From Umbilicaria muhlenbergii (lineage: Eukaryota > Ascomycota > Lecanoromycetes > Umbilicariales > Umbilicariaceae), in contig KK106983.1 of NCBI GenBank assembly GCA_000611775.1, positions 2,042,808 through 2,106,807 of the forward strand: DNA of 64,000 nucleotides. The letters run 5' to 3'. A program made the position numbers and the translations under genes. A model generated the notes under the pieces. The model saw only the letters and a list, made by a program, of their open reading frames with translations, was not told the DNA's origin and ran no database searches. Each line of letters starts with the position of its first letter. The first letter of the stretch is position 1. This document shows positions 57,664 to 64,000 of the stretch, in pieces.

Positions 57664-59518
57664 CTACGGAGTCAGAACAACCTTACACCCAGTCGCACTA
57701 GCCACAACCAACGTCAGAGTCTGCTTCTCCTTCTCCGTCGACGATTCCGCCTTCTCAATATGCCGAAAGCTCTGCAGCAGCCGGATAACCGTATATGAAG
57801 CTTCGAGTAGCGCAAAATCCTCTGCAGACGTTCAACAAAGGTCCCAAATCAAGCTGCGCGGTATACTCACGACCAGGGCAAACACGAGGTCCGCCATTAA
57901 AGGGCAGGTAACCCCAGCCAACCCCTTTCAGATCTGGACCCTTCTTGTTGTCTGGGTCCCAACGAGAAGGCCGGAAAGAGTCGGCGTCGTCACCGTAGAT
58001 ATCCTTGCGTCGATGCATTGCATATACACAATAACCGACAGCCTCCCCTTTTCGGACGAGAACTGGGGATAATCCGTCTGGTCCCCCACCGGTTGGAAGT
58101 GTTGTTGTCTTCAGAGCACTGCGCGAGTTGACGGGAACAGATGGGTAGAGTCGGAGAACTGGTATTGTTGCGTTTTAGGAACCAAAACGCCAATCCATAT
58201 AACCCGTCGGAGGCCTACCTTCTTGCAGCACATTTCCCAGAAACTTCATTCCCTTGATCTCGGCTGGTGTAGGTAAGCCGCCGTTTCTGAAACTCGGGAG
58301 ATCCAAACACTCGTTCCGTAACCGTTGCTGGATTTCCGGATGTCTAGCTAAGAGAGTACTTGGCGTGCCTCAGTCCATATTCATTAATCTGGTCCCTGCA
58401 CCTTCCAACTTACAATGTCCATGAGAGCAAGCAAGCGGTGGTATCTCTGCCCGCCAGAAGGACGTTGATAAGCTGGTCCCTCAGAACCCTTTGGTCTCGT
58501 GTTTTCGATATCAACGCTGTGAGGAACACGTAGCGTCCCGTGGGTTCCTTGGAAGTCATTTCTGGCTCTGTTTCGTTGAGTGCATCTGCGACTATCTTGT
58601 CCACGAACTCGTGCACAATTTCACACGATCTTCTGAACGTAAATCCGTCTAATAGCCAGTAGAGGTCCCCAAGTCGACCCCGTCTTGCGAGTTCATGTTG
58701 CGCTTGGTCAAAAGCTCTTGCGAAGAAAGTCTCATCACCACTAACTTTTGTTTTCATGCTGTCCAAGGTCTTGCCAAACAGTACGGCCATGGTCGTGTCT
58801 AGAGTCAAGCGGAAGAATAGAGGTTGTAAATCCAGCACCCCACTCGGCGATGCTTTCACAGTGAGAAGGAACTTTTCAATCTGTTCTTGGATATCGGCGA
58901 AGGACTTGGAACGGGTTTGCATGAATTGAGGTCGTAGTAGTTCCCGAGATGTTCTCCAAGGCTCTCCATCCTGAGTGAAGATTCCGTGGCCCAGGAGGGG
59001 ACGGAAGTTGGCTGATCGTGCGCCAAGTCCGAAATCTAACGGCGAGGATTGTCAGCTGAGAACGATCTATGCCCGACAGTCCAAATCACTTACTCTCAAA
59101 TTGCGTACTCAGAACAGACTCGATATTCTTTGGATCGTTGGTATCAACGCCGCGGGCTCCCAGAAGCACTTGCTCAAACGTATTTCCCGTTCTCTCAACG
59201 ACGGACAAGAAGAAGTGGAGTATGTTTCCAGCTTGGTCGGCTTTGAATGCTTCTATCAGCAAGTCCAGGGCCAAAGGCCAGCGGTAGCGAAGTCTTGGTG
59301 GATCCTGGCATTGGGTAGCAGAGACCAACGTAGCCTCCTGTACAGAGATGAGCTTTGCTTTCAAAGCATGCGGAAAGGCATACGAGATGTTTCTCTCTCT
59401 GCGCTTTATCTAACGACCGTTGAATGTGCAGGATGCCCAGTGCTACGCAGCCAAGGCCGAGCAGTACGATCCATTTGGAAGCGGTTAGCGAACTAGGAAC
59501 ATGAAACTTCCATATCAT
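57664..59518 (-). CDS. Cytochrome P450, CYP52-like (n-alkane/fatty acid hydroxylase type)
   Basis: Six exons: 59518-59384, 59337-59094, 59035-58414, 58358-58219, 58158-57871 and 57821-57664, 528 aa. N-terminal anchor [38 protein letters not shown] and [13 protein letters not shown] typical of the CYP52/CYP63 branch; I-helix [12 protein letters not shown] as ExxR; FRPSRWD; heme loop [11 protein letters not shown] rebuilt across intron 5; [20 protein letters not shown]. The first intron is only 46 nt. For intron 4's upstream neighbour the acceptor CCAAG (58361-58359) is needed to keep TLLARHPE. Members are ER-bound terminal hydroxylases of alkanes, fatty acids or related lipids. All motifs are intact. 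Confidence 0.9.
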
Positions 59519-60350
59519 TATGCCAGCGCGCGTTACTTGAGGTAAGAGTACAGTGAAACAAAACGCGATGGGAGAAATCAGTCTGATTGTATATGAGGCC
59601 TGCGTCGCTGTGTGACGCGAGCAAAGACAGCATCTCAATGAGAGCAGTTACTCCCGCAAATATATGCATGCGCGGGACCGAGCTGTACATGCTTATGTAG
59701 CGATTGGGCAGTGAGAAGCGCCAGGCCAGCCTCTTGGGTAAAAGTCCAAGGCGGGTTAGCGACAGAGACCTATTCTCTAGCAGGACGACTGCTCTGCAGG
59801 CGAATACGGCAAGGTCTCGCTGCGACACTGCGCACACTTTTTAATAGCACCTCAGCCTGGTGGTACACGGCTACACATGCCACATGCCACAGGCCCCCAA
59901 TAATCACAAGTTCACAAGCAACAAGATCCACACCTTCCTCCGACAAGTCAGCATGGCCTTGGCAAAGGTTGATCGATCGGAGCGGGGTGTTGTCGTGTCC
60001 CCTGCGCCGCAGCGCGTGGGTGTTCTGGTTCTTCCATTGAATAATGCTCAACTTGTTAGCGAGTACTGTTCCGTATCTCGATGGGTTCAATGAGGTTCTT
60101 GAAGGGTCTTCATGATCATATCGCCTGCATCGAGAAGTAAGAGTCCACAAACTTTCTATAGTCGGACTATCACAACCCGACGTTAGCTATTTGTATGTTA
60201 TCTTATCACATTCGTACAGCGATGTTCTGGTCATGCTCTTTTTACGCCTCTCCTGCAGCATGACGCCAGAGTGTCGCGCGCCATCTGTCATCATCCTTCA
60301 AGTGTAATTCATCACTACACCTCCTGCCACCTAATCCAGGGCTTGCAACC
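59519..60350. other. Divergent promoter between P450 and STAND receptor
   Basis: About 830 bp between head-to-head genes. No gene recognised. Confidence 0.4.
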
Positions 60351-63300
60351 ATGGATCCTTTTTCGGCTATTGTAGGCACAGTTGGCTTGCTCGATGTTTG
60401 CGTCCGCCTTATCAGATATCTTAAGGATGCTAAAGGATCGGTGGCTCGTACTGACAGAGAGATTGAAGCCTTAAGCAAAGAGGTAACTGCCATCAAGTTG
60501 GTCACTGAACTTATCGATGGCGCCGTTGAGGCTAAGAAAGAACGCATCAAGAAAAACCCCGATGCCTCTCAGGGTAATTCTGGAATGCTTTGGCAGAATG
60601 CTACAACAATCTTGGCTAGTGTTACAGAACGCTGTCAAGATAATTTGACAAAGCTGAGCAAACTGATTCGAGAAATAAAAGGCAAAGTCCCGAAGGGATC
60701 AGGAATGATTGATGACTTCATGAACTTATTGCGAAAGCAAGCCAAACAGGAGGAATACCATCAGCTTCGGACTGATCTTAATAATTCTTTGACAACACTC
60801 CAGCTAATGCTGAACACAATTCAACTGTAAGTATGTGTGGCAGTAGATCACTCAAATCTACTAAGGTCTTCTAGGCTTGGTATTCAGGACTCGCCGTCTT
60901 CAGACGATCAACTATTTGTGCATATTCGCAAGCTTACCCGTCAGCTGGAAAGTCTGCCGTCGCGGCTGGAAGCGCCACCGCACGATGTAAGCGCTTATTA
61001 ACAGACATCTATGTATTCGAATTGACTAATTTGGAAAAGGTACTCAATGCGGCACAGAAGTCTGCGCAGGCCGTCTTGTCATTGGCATCTGCAAACAAGC
61101 ACTTTGACATCCCGCAGACAGTCAGTAGCATATTCACCGGTCGGGAGGCTCAACTTGAAGAACTTGGTACGACGTTATTTGCTCCCTCATCAGCTGTTCA
61201 GAGCCGGAACCAAAAACGGTTTGTTATATATGGCGTGGCCGGCGCTGGCAAAACGCAGTTTTGCTGCAAGTTTGCCCAAGACTATCGCAAGCAGTAAGTC
61301 AGATCAGAATATCTTCATAAAGGGATATAGCTCACGGTATCGTTAGTTTTTGGGGTGTGTTTTGGATTAATGCAAGCTCAGATGAGCGAGCAAGCCAGTC
61401 ATTTTCCAGACTCGCAAAACAGTTCGGTGGGAGAGAGCCCAACGAGCGCGCAGCCAAGAATTGGCTATCGCATCTTGAGCTTCCTTGGCTCTTGATCATT
61501 GACAACGCTGATGACTCTACAACCGACATAGGGACTCTGTTTCCAGAAGGTGAGAGAGGTTCCGTTCTCATCACGACTCGCAACCCGGCACACAAAGTCC
61601 ATGGTACCATTGGATCTCAGTACTTTGATTTTGGTCAGTTGGAGGGCGGGCCCGCTGCTGATCTTCTCCTTAAAGCTGCCGGCAGACCCAAACCATGGGA
61701 CCCACCTACAAAGACTTTGGCGTTGAGCATATCGACAGTCCTGGGCGCTCTCCCTCTGGCCCTTGTGTACGCTGGTAAAGCAATTGTGGAAGGTTTGTGT
61801 ACGTTACAAGATTACGTGAAATACTACACGAGTAGTTGGCAGAGAATTAACCGGGCTTTGAGTGACTCTGGGAGGGATGCCGATCAAGAGCTTTACTTGA
61901 GTATTTATTCAACGTACGAGATGGTTTACCTTGCACTCAAGGACAAGAAAGGGGAAGCAGCAGCAGACGCTTTACAGTTGCTGAACATGTTTGCTTTCCT
62001 CAATAATGAGAACATTCGATGGGATATGCTTGTTCAGGCCGCGAAAAACCCGTCCTTGGAGCGGAACACGGAGGAGGCCGTGCCTGTAGCCAGTAACTTC
62101 AACTCTAAGGCGAAACCTTGGGCAAAGATACTCAAAGAGAAGGGTTTTGAACTGGTTGAGTATCTTTTTCCAGACCGAGGCCCTCCTGTTCTACCTGACG
62201 TGCTCCGTGACTCAGAGCCAAGACCCTTCGACGAATTTCGACTGCGAAAGGCATTGACAGAGTTGAGTCAGAGGTCGTTGATTATTCACAACGACGCTAC
62301 TGACAGCTACTTTATGCATCCCATTGTACATACGTGGGTTCGAGAAAGGCCTGAAATGATGCGGGAAAGATTTAGTATGGCACAGAGGAGATCTGAGTTG
62401 GTGGAAGAGATACCGGAGATGACGCGAGCGCAGCCGGAAATGAGGACGGGACGGCAAGCGCTTTGGTGTCAAGCCGCAGCGACCCTCTTAGCTCAAGCTA
62501 TCCTACTGCCACCACTGGGCATGCAAGCGGCTGATGAAGACCTTCGAAGAGATCTTCTGCCTCATGTCGAACATGTGCAGAAGCGCCAAGCAGAGATCAC
62601 AGACCGTATCAGCATCAAGCAGAGGTCGAAATGGCTCTGGCCCGTGCAACCACAGCTCTCCAGGAGAGAAGCCCTACACATGGCAAAATACAGCTTGGTC
62701 TTCATGCAGGCTGGACTTTGGAAAGAAGCCGAGGGTCTCCAGACAAGGGTCAGGGATTTTGTCTGCGCTGTACGGGGCTTGGATCATCCGGTTTCCATCA
62801 GAATTCAGCTCGCCTTATCAGAGAATTACTGGCAGCAGGGCCGGGGTTTTGAGGCTGCGGACCTGCAAGAGAAGGTCTTGGAAGCCTGCCTCATGTCGCT
62901 GGGCCCTGAAGACCAAAAGACACTCCAGGTGATGAATGCTTTGGCCGCCAGCTACTGGTTGCAAGGGCGTTACAAAGCAGCCCTAAAGCTTTTGGAGACA
63001 GCACTCACCGCATATGTTAGGACAGTAGGGGCTGATCACGAGGATACACTCAGGACTTACGATAACCTCGGTCGCATACATCTCAAATACTGGCGATACG
63101 ATAAAGCCAAAGAGCTGCACGCCAGGGCACTGGAAGGCATGAAGAAATCCAAAGCGCTGGGCCCCAAACACCGGGATACATTGATTGCTATGGATAATCT
63201 CGCTATGACCTACTTCGCGATCGGAGGCAGCCTCTTAGAACCAGCAGAAGCCATGATTAATGAAGTTATCAAGCAACGCACAGAAAGGCTCGGACACGAG

Positions 63301-63783
63301 CATCCTTATACTCTATGGGCTCGTTTGAACCATGCCAGGATCCGAAGCGCCCGCGGTTACTTCGGCGAAGCCGAGGAAGAAATACGCGCTGGATTGGAAG
63401 TGGCAGAGAGGAACCTCGGTTGTGAACACATTGGTACCCTCTACGCAAGAGCCCGTCTAGGGCAATTGCTTGTCCGCCGAAGAAAATGGACCGAAGCAGA
63501 AGAGGTACTCCACGATGTCATTGAAAAGCTGAAACGTCTACCTTCAGCAAGAAACGGGGAACATCCTGACCGCTTGCTAGCTGAGTTCTACCTTGTGCAT
63601 TGCTACGGGCTTCAGGACAAGGTCAGGGATGCAGCGATTCTTTGCGCCAGGATAATCGAAGGGCTCACTTACATTGGGGGCGAGAACCACCCTTTTATGA
63701 CACATTTGGTGCAAACGCAAGAAGCACTACAACATCCCGAGAAGATGACAGGGTCACTGAGGACAACCTGGATGGTGTTATGA
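60351..63783 (+). CDS. STAND (NLR-like) protein: helical N-terminus, NB-ARC, TPR
   Basis: Exons 60351-60826, 60875-60986, 61040-61293 and 61347-63783, 1092 aa. The N-terminus MDPFSAIVGTVGLLDVCVRL is the helical domain found at the start of fungal STAND proteins (HeLo-like group). NB-ARC: FTGREAQLEEL, P-loop GVAGAGKT at 261-268, Walker B LLIIDNAD at 329-336, then LITTRNPAH and LPLALVYAGKAI. The C-terminal third (about 770-1070) is kinesin-light-chain-type TPRs with DHPVSIRIQLALSENYWQQG, EDTLRTYDNLGRIH and EHPYTLWARLNHAR. Such proteins sense ligands through the repeats and trigger defence or incompatibility reactions. Every motif needed for nucleotide switching is present. The TPR units are well diverged, unlike the ankyrin units of the kinase gene at 19.6-24.4 kb. 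Confidence 0.92.
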
Positions 63784-64000
63784 GAACCTAGATATTACGT
63801 GATAAGCAACCTAAGACATTACAACTAGTAAGCGCCTTACGAAACAGCTTTCACCACCAGAGTGTCTCACAGCTCGTCGTCAATCAAGGGAATTGAAACT
63901 AGTCACGAACCACCCACGACCGAACCGATGAAGACGTTACCTGCAGGGAGGCTCCCTCAGGGTCTTCCAATGGCTCAGGGCACAAGAGTAATCGCACAGA
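63784..64000. other. 3' flank of the STAND gene
   Basis: Nothing recognised up to the window edge. Confidence 0.4.

Noticed and set aside
1-64000. CRISPR arrays, rRNA genes, full retroelements
   Set aside because: No direct-repeat/spacer array, rRNA segment or long-terminal-repeat element was recognised; tandem repeats found are coding or microsatellite.

Overview
The window is nuclear DNA from a filamentous ascomycete (Pezizomycotina). The genes are split by short introns (mostly 46-70 nt) with GT-AG ends and clear CTAAC/CTRAC branch sites. The families are typically fungal: a Bim1/X325-like copper protein, Bli-3, a DUF3669 protein, microsomal P450s, an NB-ARC/TPR STAND receptor and a giant Ser/Thr-rich wall-type protein. 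I cannot name the species.

Left part (131-12217): a compact sugar-acid catabolic cluster of seven genes. In order they are an aldo-keto reductase (-), myo-inositol oxygenase (+), a Gfo/Idh/MocA oxidoreductase (+), a zinc polyol/L-idonate-type dehydrogenase (-), a 5-keto-gluconate-reductase-like SDR (+), a second Gfo/Idh/MocA paralogue (+) and a gluconokinase (+). Read as chemistry, this is an almost complete route from myo-inositol through D-glucuronate, L-gulonate, L-idonate, 5-keto-D-gluconate and D-gluconate to 6-phosphogluconate. Two divergent promoters (1254-2263 and 7340-7620) tie members together. The two Gfo/Idh genes are the only members without an obvious step. No transporter or regulator lies in the window.

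Middle part (12.2-34.5 kb): a degraded gene relic, a Bli-3-like flavoprotein, a broken DUF3669 gene, a P450 with one oversized intron, a kinase-ankyrin-transmembrane protein whose ankyrin units are nearly identical 99-bp repeats, an epoxide hydrolase, a 1522-residue disordered protein and a CPA1-type Na+/H+ antiporter.

Repeat-rich part (34.8-53.9 kb): a broken atypical SDR gene with an intron-like insertion; a facing pair of 261-bp MITEs whose target duplications are swapped, which records an inversion and gave a membrane protein a new C-terminus; a 609-bp TIR transposon with a 9-bp target duplication; about 2.6 kb of almost empty DNA with one relic; and a ~10 kb gene for a giant mucin-like protein with one frame break. 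A third MITE copy with intact 5-bp target duplication lies at 53.6 kb.

Right part (54.9-63.8 kb): a GPI-type Bim1/X325 copper protein, a CYP52-like P450 and a STAND (NLR-like) receptor with a helical N-terminal domain, NB-ARC and TPRs.

All exon structures were inferred by eye from reading-frame continuity, splice consensus and family similarity recalled from memory. No database search or RNA data were available.
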